A model generated the notes under the pieces. That model was not told the origin of the DNA. It worked only from the letters and a program-made list of their open reading frames with translations, and did not search any database. A program made the translations under genes and the position numbers. Of a stretch of 38,664 bases of DNA, positions 32,352 to 38,664 are shown piece by piece. Source of the DNA: Chloroflexota bacterium (lineage in GTDB: Bacteria; Chloroflexota; UBA6077; JACCZL01); assembly GCA_020850535.1 (NCBI GenBank), contig JADZEM010000048.1:1-38664 (forward strand), in the 5' to 3' direction. The stretch's first letter is position 1; each line of letters begins with the position of its first letter.

Positions 32352-33611
32352 CTACTTGCGGATCTGGCCGTTGCCGATCAGCACCCACTTGTACGAGGTC
32401 AGCTCCTCCACGCCCATCGGGCCGCGCGCGTGGAGCTTGTCCGTGCTGATGCCGATCTCGGCGCCCAGGCCGACCTGCCCGCCGTCCGCCATGCGCGTCG
32501 AGGCGTTCCAGAGCACCGACGCCGAATCGACCTCGTGGAGGAAGCGGCGCGCGGCCGCCTCATCCGCCGAGACGATGGTGTCCGTGTGGTGGGAGCTGTA
32601 GCGGTTGATGTGGTCGATGGCCTCGCCGACGCCGGAGACCACCTTCACGCCCATAATCAGGTCGAGATACTCCTCGGACCAGTCAGCCTCGGAGGCCGCG
32701 TGCATGGTGGGCACGACTTGCCGCGAGGCATCGTCGCCGCGCAGCTCGACCATGTTCAGCCGCTGGGCCACGCGGGGCAGGAACTGGGCCGCGACGGACT
32801 GGTGGACCAGCAGGTGCTCGGAGGCGTTGCAGACGGCCGGCCGCTGCACCTTCGAGTTGAAGACGATCTCCTCGGCCATGTCCAGGTCAGCCGTCTCGTC
32901 CACGTAGACGTAGCAGACGCCCTTGTAATGCTTGAGGACGGGGATGGTGCTGTGCTGGGCGACCGTCCGGATCAGAGCCTCGCCGCCGCGCGGGATGACC
33001 AGATCGATCAGGTCGCTCAGGCCAAGCAGCTCGTTGACCGAGGCGTGGTCGTAAAAGGGGACCGTCTGGATGGCGTCGGCGGGCAGCCCCTCGCTGGTCA
33101 GCCCTTCCGAGAGGACGGCCACAATCGCCCCGTTCGACTCTTTTGCCTCAGATCCCCCCCGCAGGATGATGGCGTTGGACGCCTTGAGGCAGATCGCGGC
33201 GGCGTCGGCGGTCGTGTTCGGGCGAGCCTCGTAGATGAAGAGGATCACGCCGAGCGGCACGCGCACGCGCTCGACGTGCAGGCCGGACTCGACGGTCATC
33301 TCGGAGAACGCCTTGCCGATCGGGTCTGGCAAGGCCGCGACAGATTCCAGGCCAGCCGCCATGTCGCGCAGGCGGGCCTCGGTGAGGGTCAGCCGGTCCA
33401 CCTTGGCGCTGCCCATGCCGTTCGCCTTCGCGGCGGCCACGTCGCGGGCGTTCGCTTCCAGAATCCGGTCCTGCTGCTCGATCAGCCCTCGGGCCATCGC
33501 CTGGATGGCACGGGTCTTCTGCTCCGGGGTGCAGCTCCGGAGCGCGACGGCGGCATCTCGGGCGCGCTCTGCCAACTGGCGGATGGTGATAGTCGCGTGC
33601 AGCTCGATCAT
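32352..33611 (-). CDS. proA: Glutamate-5-semialdehyde dehydrogenase (gamma-glutamyl phosphate reductase)
   Basis: This 419-residue cytoplasmic enzyme makes glutamate-5-semialdehyde from gamma-glutamyl phosphate with NADPH, the second step of proline synthesis. It has the family sequence from VERVRVPLGVILFIYEARPN through ADAAAICLKASNAIILRGGS, and the catalytic cysteine in RPAVCNASEHLLVH. IDLVIPRGGEALIRTV and the C-terminal ARGPMGVEELTSYKW are typical. Its ATG lies 13 bases after the proB stop, so the two form a proBA operon. Length matches the usual 415-420 residues. Confidence 0.97.
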   Translation of the reverse strand: MIELHATITIRQLAERARDAAVALRSCTPEQKTRAIQAMARGLIEQQDRILEANARDVAAAKANGMGSAKVDRLTLTEARLRDMAAGLESVAALPDPIGKAFSEMTVESGLHVERVRVPLGVILFIYEARPNTTADAAAICLKASNAIILRGGSEAKESNGAIVAVLSEGLTSEGLPADAIQTVPFYDHASVNELLGLSDLIDLVIPRGGEALIRTVAQHSTIPVLKHYKGVCYVYVDETADLDMAEEIVFNSKVQRPAVCNASEHLLVHQSVAAQFLPRVAQRLNMVELRGDDASRQVVPTMHAASEADWSEEYLDLIMGVKVVSGVGEAIDHINRYSSHHTDTIVSADEAAARRFLHEVDSASVLWNASTRMADGGQVGLGAEIGISTDKLHARGPMGVEELTSYKWVLIGNGQIRK

Positions 33612-33624
33612 GCTCGCTCCAGAC

Positions 33625-34722
33625 TCAGAGGCGCACCATGTTGTTCCGGTGGATGACCTCGTCGAAGATTTTACCGTCCAGCAGGCCCGCGATCTCCGAA
33701 GATTGTTTGCCCATGATCTGGCGTACCTGTTCGGCGGAGTAGTTGGTCAACCCTTTGGCGATCCGCCGGCCCCCATGCGTCACGACGACGGGGTCACCCT
33801 CGGTGAACGCGCCGTCGCAGCCGACGATGCCGGCCGGCAGCAGGCTGCGGCCCTGCTGTTCGAGGGCTCGGGCCGCGCCCGCGTCCACCTCCAGCGTGCC
33901 CATCTCGTTCGTGGCGTGGGCGATCCAGCGCTTGCGGTGATCCATGCGGTCGCCGCGCGGCCGGAAGATGGTGCCGTTCACGTCGCCGCGCAGGATGTCG
34001 AGCAGCGAGGCCTTCTTGCCGTCCACGACGACGAGCATCCCGCCGACGCTGGTGACGATCTTCGCCGCGCGGACCTTGGTCATCATGCCGCCGACGCCGA
34101 CCGCCGAATCGGTGGGGGCGGCCAGCGCCTCGATCTCCGGCGTGACCTCGTCCACGATGGGGATCCGGCGGGCGGATGGATCGCGGCTGGGATTGGCAGT
34201 GTACAGGCCGTCCACATCCGAGAGGATGACGGTCAGCGTGGCGTCCACCACGTTCGAGACGAATGCGCCGAGGGTGTCGTTGTCCCCGAAGCGGATCTCG
34301 TCCACCGAGATGCTGTCGTTCTCGTTGATGACGGGCAGCACCTTGCGGTCGTGCAGGGCGGCCAGCATGTTACGGAGGTTCAGGTAGCGCCGCCGGTCCT
34401 GGAAATCGTCGTGGGTGAGCAGCAACTGGGCCACCACGTAGCCGCGCCGGGCCAGGATCTCGTTGTAGGCCTGCATCAGCAGGCTCTGGCCGACGGCGGC
34501 GCAGGCCTGCAGGTCCGGGATGGTGACCGGGCGCTTCTTGAAGCCGAGCGGCGCCAGCCCGGCGGCGATGGCCCCTGACGAGACGAAGATGACCCGATGT
34601 CCCTGCTCGCGCGCGTCGATCATCTCGTTGAGAAGGCGCTCGATGTTCGGGCGATCCAGGGCCGCGGTGCCCGAAAGCAGATTGCTGCTGCCGGCTTTGA
34701 CGACGATCGTGTGCCTGCTCAT
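33625..34722 (-). CDS. proB: Glutamate 5-kinase
   Basis: This 365-residue cytoplasmic kinase phosphorylates glutamate at the first step of proline synthesis. It has the amino-acid-kinase start (TIVVKAGSSNLLSG), FVSSGAIAAGLAPLGF, LPVINENDSISVDEIRFGDN and LSDVDGLYTANPSRDP. VGVGGMMTKVRAAKI holds the ATP-side lysine. A C-terminal PUA domain (from about residue 275) includes RSLLPAGIVGCDGAFTEGDP and RIAKGLTNYSAEQVRQIMG. The ATG at 34722 directly before MSRHTIVVKAG is preferred to the longer frame to 34794. It is divergent from the DUF1330 gene and leads the proBA operon. Such enzymes are usually inhibited by proline. Confidence 0.96.
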   Translation of the reverse strand: MSRHTIVVKAGSSNLLSGTAALDRPNIERLLNEMIDAREQGHRVIFVSSGAIAAGLAPLGFKKRPVTIPDLQACAAVGQSLLMQAYNEILARRGYVVAQLLLTHDDFQDRRRYLNLRNMLAALHDRKVLPVINENDSISVDEIRFGDNDTLGAFVSNVVDATLTVILSDVDGLYTANPSRDPSARRIPIVDEVTPEIEALAAPTDSAVGVGGMMTKVRAAKIVTSVGGMLVVVDGKKASLLDILRGDVNGTIFRPRGDRMDHRKRWIAHATNEMGTLEVDAGAARALEQQGRSLLPAGIVGCDGAFTEGDPVVVTHGGRRIAKGLTNYSAEQVRQIMGKQSSEIAGLLDGKIFDEVIHRNNMVRL

Positions 34723-34855
34723 GACAGCGTTGGTTGTAGCACGCAGGGACATCATCTTCAGCACACCGGGGCGTGTACCGCACCGAACAGTCACGGCGGC
34801 AGATTGCTGCTACGATGGCCGCCACTGACGCACCGTGTGAGGGTGGAGGATACTC

Positions 34856-35149
34856 GTGGCTGCTTACATCATCGCCGAGGTCGCCGTGACCGACCCAGCG
34901 GGCTACGAAGCGTACAAGAACGCCGTCGAGGCGACCATCGCCCAGTACGGCGGGCGCTACACGGTGCGCGGCGGGCAGGCCGAAGCGCTGGAGGGCGATG
35001 CACCGCGCGGTCGGCTGGTGGTGCTGGAGTTCGACAGCTACGAGCAGGCGAAGGCGTGGTACGACTCGCCGGAGAACCGTGAGGTCAAGAAGATCCGCCA
35101 CGCGACGGCGACCAGCCGCCTGCTGCTGGTGGACGGCTATACCGTCTAG
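34856..35149 (+). CDS. DUF1330-family protein
   Basis: This 97-residue protein has the DUF1330 pattern: AAYIIAEVAVTDPAGYEAYK, YGGRYTVRGGQAEALEGD, RLVVLEFDSYEQAKAWYDSP and a closing RLLLVDGY. The family has a dimeric ferredoxin-like (ABM-type) fold, and its biochemical role is unknown. GTG 34856 is six bases after GGAGG, a strong start. It is 110 bases upstream of a methyltransferase gene on the same strand, and it is divergent from proB. Confidence 0.9.
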   Translation: MAAYIIAEVAVTDPAGYEAYKNAVEATIAQYGGRYTVRGGQAEALEGDAPRGRLVVLEFDSYEQAKAWYDSPENREVKKIRHATATSRLLLVDGYTV

Positions 35150-35259
35150 CAGAACCGCACATGGGGGTGGTCCGGCGCGGGGTAGCGCACGGCGCTGGCG
35201 CATGCGTCGAGCCTCCCAGTAGGCGTACGGGTGTCGTTCTTGCAAACGGAGGTGCTTCG

Positions 35260-36078
35260 GTGAGTGGCGACGTTCGTGGCGGCGTTCCGTTCTACGACCG
35301 AGCGTACGAGGGGTTCGAGCTTGATGCGCGGGCGCGTGTTCGTCAGGCGACGTACGGCGAGGATCTCGGGCAGAATAGCTGGCTCACCGCGGAGGAGTGG
35401 CGGACGTTCGCAGGTTGGCTGGGCATTGGTACGGGGACGCGTGTCCTGGACGTGGCTTGCGGCTCGGGAGGTCCGGCCCTCTACTTCTCGCGGGGACTCG
35501 GGGCCGACATCACCGGAGTGGATCACAATCCAGCAGGTGTGGCGGCGGCCACTCGTCAGGCAGAACAGCAGGGACTGACCGAGCGGGCGCGGTTCACGGT
35601 GGCGGACGCTTCGCAGCGGCTGCCTTTCGAGGACGGACGATTTGATGCTGTGGTGTGCATCGATGCCATCAGCCACCTGCCTGGACGCCTGGATGTCCTC
35701 CGGGATTGGAGGCGTCTTCTCAAGCCAGGAGGGCGACTTCTCTTCACGAATCCGATCACCATCACCGGGCTGTTGACAAAGGAGGAGATGGAGATCCGCA
35801 GCTCCATCGGGTTCTTCTTGTTTGCCGCGCCCGGTGTGGACGAGCGGCTGCTACGAGAAACCGACTTCGACGTGCTGCGGGTGGAAGACACAACGATGCA
35901 GATGGCAACGGTGGCGAAGCGGTGGCTCGACGCGCGTGCCGTCGATCGTAAGGATCTGCTGGCAGATGAGGGGCCGGAGACCTACGAGAGTACCCAGCGG
36001 TTCCTGACGGTGGCGCACACCATTGCGGCTGAGGGACGGCTCTCGCGCTTCGCCTTCCTGGCCCAGAAGCCCGGGTGA
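35260..36078 (+). CDS. SAM-dependent methyltransferase, UbiE-like class I
   Basis: This 272-residue enzyme has motif I (RVLDVACGSGGPALYFSRGL), DITGVDHNPAGVAAATRQAE for the SAM ribose, FEDGRFDAVVCIDAISHLPG and LLKPGGRLLFTNPITITG, the layout of small-molecule methyltransferases. An insert after the fourth strand (EIRSSIGFFLFAAPGVDERL) is characteristic of some members. GTG at 35260 is preceded by GGAGG at seven bases, so the longer frame from 35161 is not used. The substrate is unknown. It is convergent with the HEPN gene, and the stops are only nine bases apart. Confidence 0.88.
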   Translation: MSGDVRGGVPFYDRAYEGFELDARARVRQATYGEDLGQNSWLTAEEWRTFAGWLGIGTGTRVLDVACGSGGPALYFSRGLGADITGVDHNPAGVAAATRQAEQQGLTERARFTVADASQRLPFEDGRFDAVVCIDAISHLPGRLDVLRDWRRLLKPGGRLLFTNPITITGLLTKEEMEIRSSIGFFLFAAPGVDERLLRETDFDVLRVEDTTMQMATVAKRWLDARAVDRKDLLADEGPETYESTQRFLTVAHTIAAEGRLSRFAFLAQKPG

Positions 36079-36087
36079 GGGCTGCGA

Positions 36088-36510
36088 TCAGTCGTCCTCG
36101 AGCATCCCGCCGCCGACCTGGGGCGCTTCGGCGAGTCCGGCTCGCAACTGCCGGATGACTGCGGCTGCCTCGCGCAGTGCGTCCTGCACGATAGTCTGGA
36201 GGGTGGGTACAGTGTCATCGTAGTCGCACTGATTGCGCCAGTGCCGCGGGAGATGCAATCGCCCGGCAACCCGTCGCCGCCGGCTTGCACGGAAGTCCGG
36301 TACGAGCCGCCCGTGGTCACTTGCTGTGCCGGTCGTCAGAAACCCTAAATGCCGCACGGCATAGTGGCGTGCGTGGCCGAACGCCGCGTAGTATGCTCGT
36401 CCGACCACAGCACAAAGTGCCGCTTCAGATCCGGTCAGTCGGATCGGGCTGCCGGCTGCGCTATCACGTAGCGCCTCCGCCTGATCGAGGTTGTCTCGCC
36501 AATCGAACAC
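36088..36510 (-). CDS. HEPN-domain protein, possible toxin or antitoxin-module component
   Basis: The 140-residue all-helical protein begins NLDQAEALRDSAAGSPIRLT. It has VVGRAYYAAFGHARHYAVRH (the helix with YYA), DHGRLVPDF and RHWRNQCDYDD (the RN-x3-DYDD signature of the UPF0332 type). HEPN proteins are often RNA-cleaving toxins or their partners. The usual RX4HXY ribonuclease motif is not kept exactly; the position is RNQCDY, so catalytic activity is doubtful. The start is a GTG six bases after the upstream gene's stop, with no clear ribosome site, which fits translational coupling. It is cotranscribed with the 71-residue partner upstream. Confidence 0.72.
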   Translation of the reverse strand: MFDWRDNLDQAEALRDSAAGSPIRLTGSEAALCAVVGRAYYAAFGHARHYAVRHLGFLTTGTASDHGRLVPDFRASRRRRVAGRLHLPRHWRNQCDYDDTVPTLQTIVQDALREAAAVIRQLRAGLAEAPQVGGGMLEDD

Positions 36511-36516
36511 TGGCAG

Positions 36517-36732
36517 CTACGACGCCGGGTGATAGTCCGTGGCAATGAGCACTGACGCATCGTCCTCTGCGCTTCGATCTTCGAACCGTTCGGCTATGCG
36601 ATGAATGCGTTCCATGATGCTGTGTTCGTACTCTGGCAGGCGCACGTAGCAGACGAGGTAGTGGTCGTCGATCTCTGGGTCGTCGTGGACGTCGAGGACG
36701 ACCTGGGACGCCTCGCCGGCTGTGCGTGTCAA
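36517..36732 (-). CDS. 71-residue partner of the HEPN gene, unknown function
   Basis: The 71-residue acidic protein runs MTRTAGEASQVVLDVHDDPE, IDDHYLVCYVRLPEYEHSIM and ERIHRIAERFEDRSAEDD, ending in VLIATDYHPAS. The start is TTG at 36732, right after an in-frame stop (TGA CAA TTG), and no upstream site is better. A different frame beginning MTIDTHSRRG overlaps it but does not give a sensible protein. No known domain or DNA-binding fold is recognised, and it lacks the nucleotidyltransferase signature of MNT partners of HEPN toxins. Its position just ahead of the HEPN gene suggests an antitoxin or adaptor role, which is inference only. Confidence 0.5.
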   Translation of the reverse strand: MTRTAGEASQVVLDVHDDPEIDDHYLVCYVRLPEYEHSIMERIHRIAERFEDRSAEDDASVLIATDYHPAS

Positions 36733-36914
36733 TTGTCATCGGAACGCCCCCGTACTCCAGGGCGATTGCACATTGGGCGGGTCGCGCAGCGTCGTCGGGG
36801 CTTGATGAAGATAGACGAAATACCCACGTATTCCATCCGTCACTCTGGAGGCCCTCACCCCCGACTGCTCGTTTCATGGCGTTGCGGGAACATCAACTGT
36901 GACGGATCGAAGCG

Positions 36915-36943
36915 TTTCCATCCTGGGTGGGCTGCGGTATACT
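36915..36943 (+). promoter_or_regulatory. Sigma-70-type promoter of moaA
   Basis: TTTCCA (36915-36920, four of six matches to TTGACA) and TATACT (36938-36943, five of six to TATAAT) are separated by 17 bases. Transcription would begin near 36950, some 30 bases before the GTG of moaA. This is the clearest promoter in the window. Confidence 0.6.
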
Positions 36944-36978
36944 CTTGCTAGACAATTTCTGAGTAGTCAGGTCGGATT

Positions 36979-38070
36979 GTGACCAGCCAGCCGCTTCCTC
37001 TCACCTCCCCTCCCTCCTGGGGCCACACGGCGTCGGCGTCCTCCGTGACGTCTGGCACGCTGCCCGATTTCGGCGGCGACCGGCTGGTGGACAGCTTCGG
37101 GCGTGCCATCGAGGACATGCGGATCTCGATCACGGACCGTTGCAATTTCCGCTGCACCTACTGCATGCCCGAAGAGGGGATGACCTGGCTGGCGAACGAG
37201 CGGCTGCTCTCCTTTGAGGAGATCGGGCGGCTCTCACGGATCGCGGTGGCGCTCGGTGTCCGCGAGCTTCGGCTGACCGGCGGCGAGCCGACCCTTCGTC
37301 CGAACCTGCCCGAGCTGGTGCGAGACCTCGCGCAGATCGAGGGCACCTCCAGCCTGAGCCTCACCACCAACGGCTTCCTGCTCAAGAAGCTCGCCGGGCC
37401 GCTGGCCGAGGCCGGCCTCACCCGCATCAACGTCAGCCTCGACACGCTCAAGCACGACAAGTTCCACTGGATCACGCGGCGGAACGCCCTGACGCCGGTC
37501 CTGGAAGGCCTGGCCGAGTTGGAGAAGCATCCGACGATCCGCCCCATCAAGATCAACGCCGTGGGCATGCGCCACTTCAGCGAAGATGAGATCGTCGATT
37601 TCGCGAAGTGGGCGCGGAAGACCGGCTACGTGGTTCGCTGGATCGAGTTCATGCCCCTGGACGCCGATGGCAACTGGGAGCGGGATCGCGTGCTGACCGG
37701 CCCCGAGATCCGCGAGGTCATCGAACGGGACTTCATGCCGCTGGTCCCCATCCACGCCGAGGCATCCTCCACGTCGCAGCGGTTCACCTTCGCGGACGGC
37801 GTCGGAGAGATCGGCTTCATCAACCCGGTCAGCGAGCCGTTCTGCGCGACCTGCAACCGCATCCGCCTGACGGCCGACGGTCAGCTACGGACCTGCCTCT
37901 TCTCCATTGACGAGTGGGACTTGCGGGAGCCATTGCGGGGTGGCGCATCAGACCGCGAGCTTGCCGACATCTTCCTGGGGGCCGTCGCCCACAAGGAGAA
38001 GAAGCACCAGATCAACGAGGGCGAACAGTTCCAGCGCGCCTCGCGGAGCATGTCGCAGATCGGCGGCTGA
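36979..38070 (+). CDS. moaA: GTP 3',8-cyclase (molybdenum cofactor biosynthesis protein A)
   Basis: This 363-residue radical-SAM enzyme makes 3',8-cyclo-GTP, the first step of molybdenum cofactor synthesis. The N-terminal cluster site is SITDRCNFRCTYCMPEEGM, then RELRLTGGEPTLRPNL (SAM binding) and RINVSLDTL. The second Fe-S site is CATCNRIRLTADGQLRTC, which binds GTP. It ends in a C-terminal GG (MSQIGG), needed for activity in this family. Residues 1-40 are an unusual Pro/Ser-rich extension; the true start could be the GTG near VTSGTLPDFGG. Promoter boxes lie directly upstream. No moaC, moaE or moeA genes adjoin it. A DUF2277 gene follows after 86 bases. Confidence 0.97.
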   Translation: MTSQPLPLTSPPSWGHTASASSVTSGTLPDFGGDRLVDSFGRAIEDMRISITDRCNFRCTYCMPEEGMTWLANERLLSFEEIGRLSRIAVALGVRELRLTGGEPTLRPNLPELVRDLAQIEGTSSLSLTTNGFLLKKLAGPLAEAGLTRINVSLDTLKHDKFHWITRRNALTPVLEGLAELEKHPTIRPIKINAVGMRHFSEDEIVDFAKWARKTGYVVRWIEFMPLDADGNWERDRVLTGPEIREVIERDFMPLVPIHAEASSTSQRFTFADGVGEIGFINPVSEPFCATCNRIRLTADGQLRTCLFSIDEWDLREPLRGGASDRELADIFLGAVAHKEKKHQINEGEQFQRASRSMSQIGG

Positions 38071-38156
38071 CCTCGGCCGATCTCGCCCAATGTGGCGCTG
38101 TTGATCTTCTGCCCTTGATGGCTGTCGCCCTGTGAAACGATGCAGAGGAGTCGCCC

Positions 38157-38426
38157 ATGTGCCGAAACATCCGCACCCTCTTCAACTTCGAGCCGGTGGT
38201 CACGCCGGACGAGATCCAGGCCGCTTCGCTCCAGTACGTCCGCAAGATCAGCGGCTTCACGAAGCCGTCCCGTGCCAACGAGGCTGCCTTCAACGCCGCC
38301 GTTGAGGAGATTGCGCGCATCTCCACCCAACTGCTGCTGGCGCTGGAGTCCACCGCCGCACCGAAGAACCGCGAAGAGGAAGCAGCGAAGGCGAGGGCCC
38401 GCGTGGCCGAGCGCTACGCCAACTGA
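38157..38426 (+). CDS. DUF2277-family protein
   Basis: This 89-residue protein matches DUF2277 closely: MCRNIRTLFNFEPVVTPDEI, QAASLQYVRKISGFTKPSRA, NEAAFNAAVEEIA and a charged helical tail (REEEAAKARARVAERYA). The invariant MCRNI start fixes the start codon, and AGAGGAG is six bases upstream. The function is unknown. It is short, has no membrane segment, and is likely cytoplasmic. It follows moaA and could be cotranscribed, but the 86-base gap and its own ribosome site leave that open. Confidence 0.92.
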   Translation: MCRNIRTLFNFEPVVTPDEIQAASLQYVRKISGFTKPSRANEAAFNAAVEEIARISTQLLLALESTAAPKNREEEAAKARARVAERYAN

Positions 38427-38664
38427 GGTGCCTGCACTGATCGGCGACCAGTGAGCGAGAAACGGCCGAGCGCTCAGCTAGAAGCCCGGCCGACAACCGG
38501 GCCTGATGTACGCGCTGGGCACCAGCGAGCGTTGCCGAGCGCGTGAGGTGGTTCTGGGCGAAGGGCAAGCGAGCGGAGGGTCGACGGGCCAGGTGAGGGC
38601 CAGAGCGCCGGTCCGCACGACCGGGAGCAGCCCCACGAGGCCAAGAAGCAGCCCAAGGGCAGCC
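38427..38664. other. Window end without a recognised gene
   Basis: The last 238 bases hold no convincing gene. GCCCGG...CCGGGC with a seven-base loop (about 38487-38505) may be a weak terminator of the DUF2277 gene. A frame reading REQPHEAKKQPKGS at the very end resembles tails of small basic proteins but has no start codon after its in-frame stop, so it is not called. Confidence 0.4.

Noticed and set aside
36464-36877. Alternative frame beginning MTIDTHSRRG over the small HEPN partner
   Set aside because: After a promising start it becomes Arg/Pro-rich with no plausible fold, while the other frame gives a balanced acidic protein ending just before the HEPN start.
38500-38664. Partial small basic protein at the window edge
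   Set aside because: The frame has a lysine-rich end (REQPHEAKKQPKGS) but no start codon after its in-frame stop.

Overview
The window is high-GC, gene-dense bacterial DNA, most likely from a Chloroflexota genome of the Thermomicrobia/Sphaerobacter kind. The placement is inferred from gene content and not proven. It rests on large Tat/lipobox solute-binding lipoproteins with Ala/Pro-rich linkers, a luciferase-like putative F420 oxidoreductase, many small unlinked methyltransferases, and dispersed palindromic repeats between genes (some readable in frame as PERSERANEVEG-type peptide). I saw no rRNA, tRNA or CRISPR array, and no intact transposase.

Layout. 1-7000: an inverted-repeat element, an extracellular solute-binding lipoprotein (minus), a dolichol-phosphate-mannose-synthase-like glycosyltransferase (minus), a repeat-filled gap, a methyl-accepting chemotaxis protein (minus) and a LacI-family regulator (minus). 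7273-10758: a tightly coupled plus-strand operon divergent from the LacI gene. It encodes two tandem homocysteine S-methyltransferase-family paralogues, the first of which has lost the zinc cysteines and the substrate-site acidic residues, and a PYROXD2-like FAD oxidoreductase. A LacI-type palindrome lies between regulator and operon. I rate this the most interesting system here.

10800-18640: an accessory stretch with wide gaps and decayed genes. It holds a small conserved protein, a chloramphenicol-phosphotransferase-like kinase, a luciferase-like oxidoreductase, an aminoglycoside/choline-kinase-like phosphotransferase, a SAM methyltransferase, a frameshifted transposase-like remnant, an orphan signal-peptide-like ORF, an Stf0-like sulfotransferase, a second sulfotransferase with an internal deletion, and a VOC protein. 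Related 40-50 bp repeats occur near 11.35, 11.54 and 18.03 kb, so part of this stretch may be a mobile or rearranged island.

18700-31400: a MOSC protein with a zinc-ribbon protein upstream, a second orphan solute-binding lipoprotein, a small membrane protein convergent with it, and an FkbM-type methyltransferase. Then comes an efflux operon on the minus strand (TetR, HlyD, ABC-2 permease, ATPase) whose TetR regulator carries two tandem DNA-binding domains. A 1150-residue membrane GAF/PAS/GGDEF/EAL protein for cyclic di-GMP turnover follows.

31500-38664: a secreted protein with a possible TIMP/NTR-like fold, the proline genes proB-proA, a DUF1330 protein, a SAM methyltransferase, a HEPN-domain protein with a 71-residue partner that may be a toxin-antitoxin pair, moaA for molybdenum cofactor with a readable promoter, and a DUF2277 protein. 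MoaA and the MOSC protein fit a molybdenum-cofactor-using cell. The luciferase-like enzyme fits F420 use.
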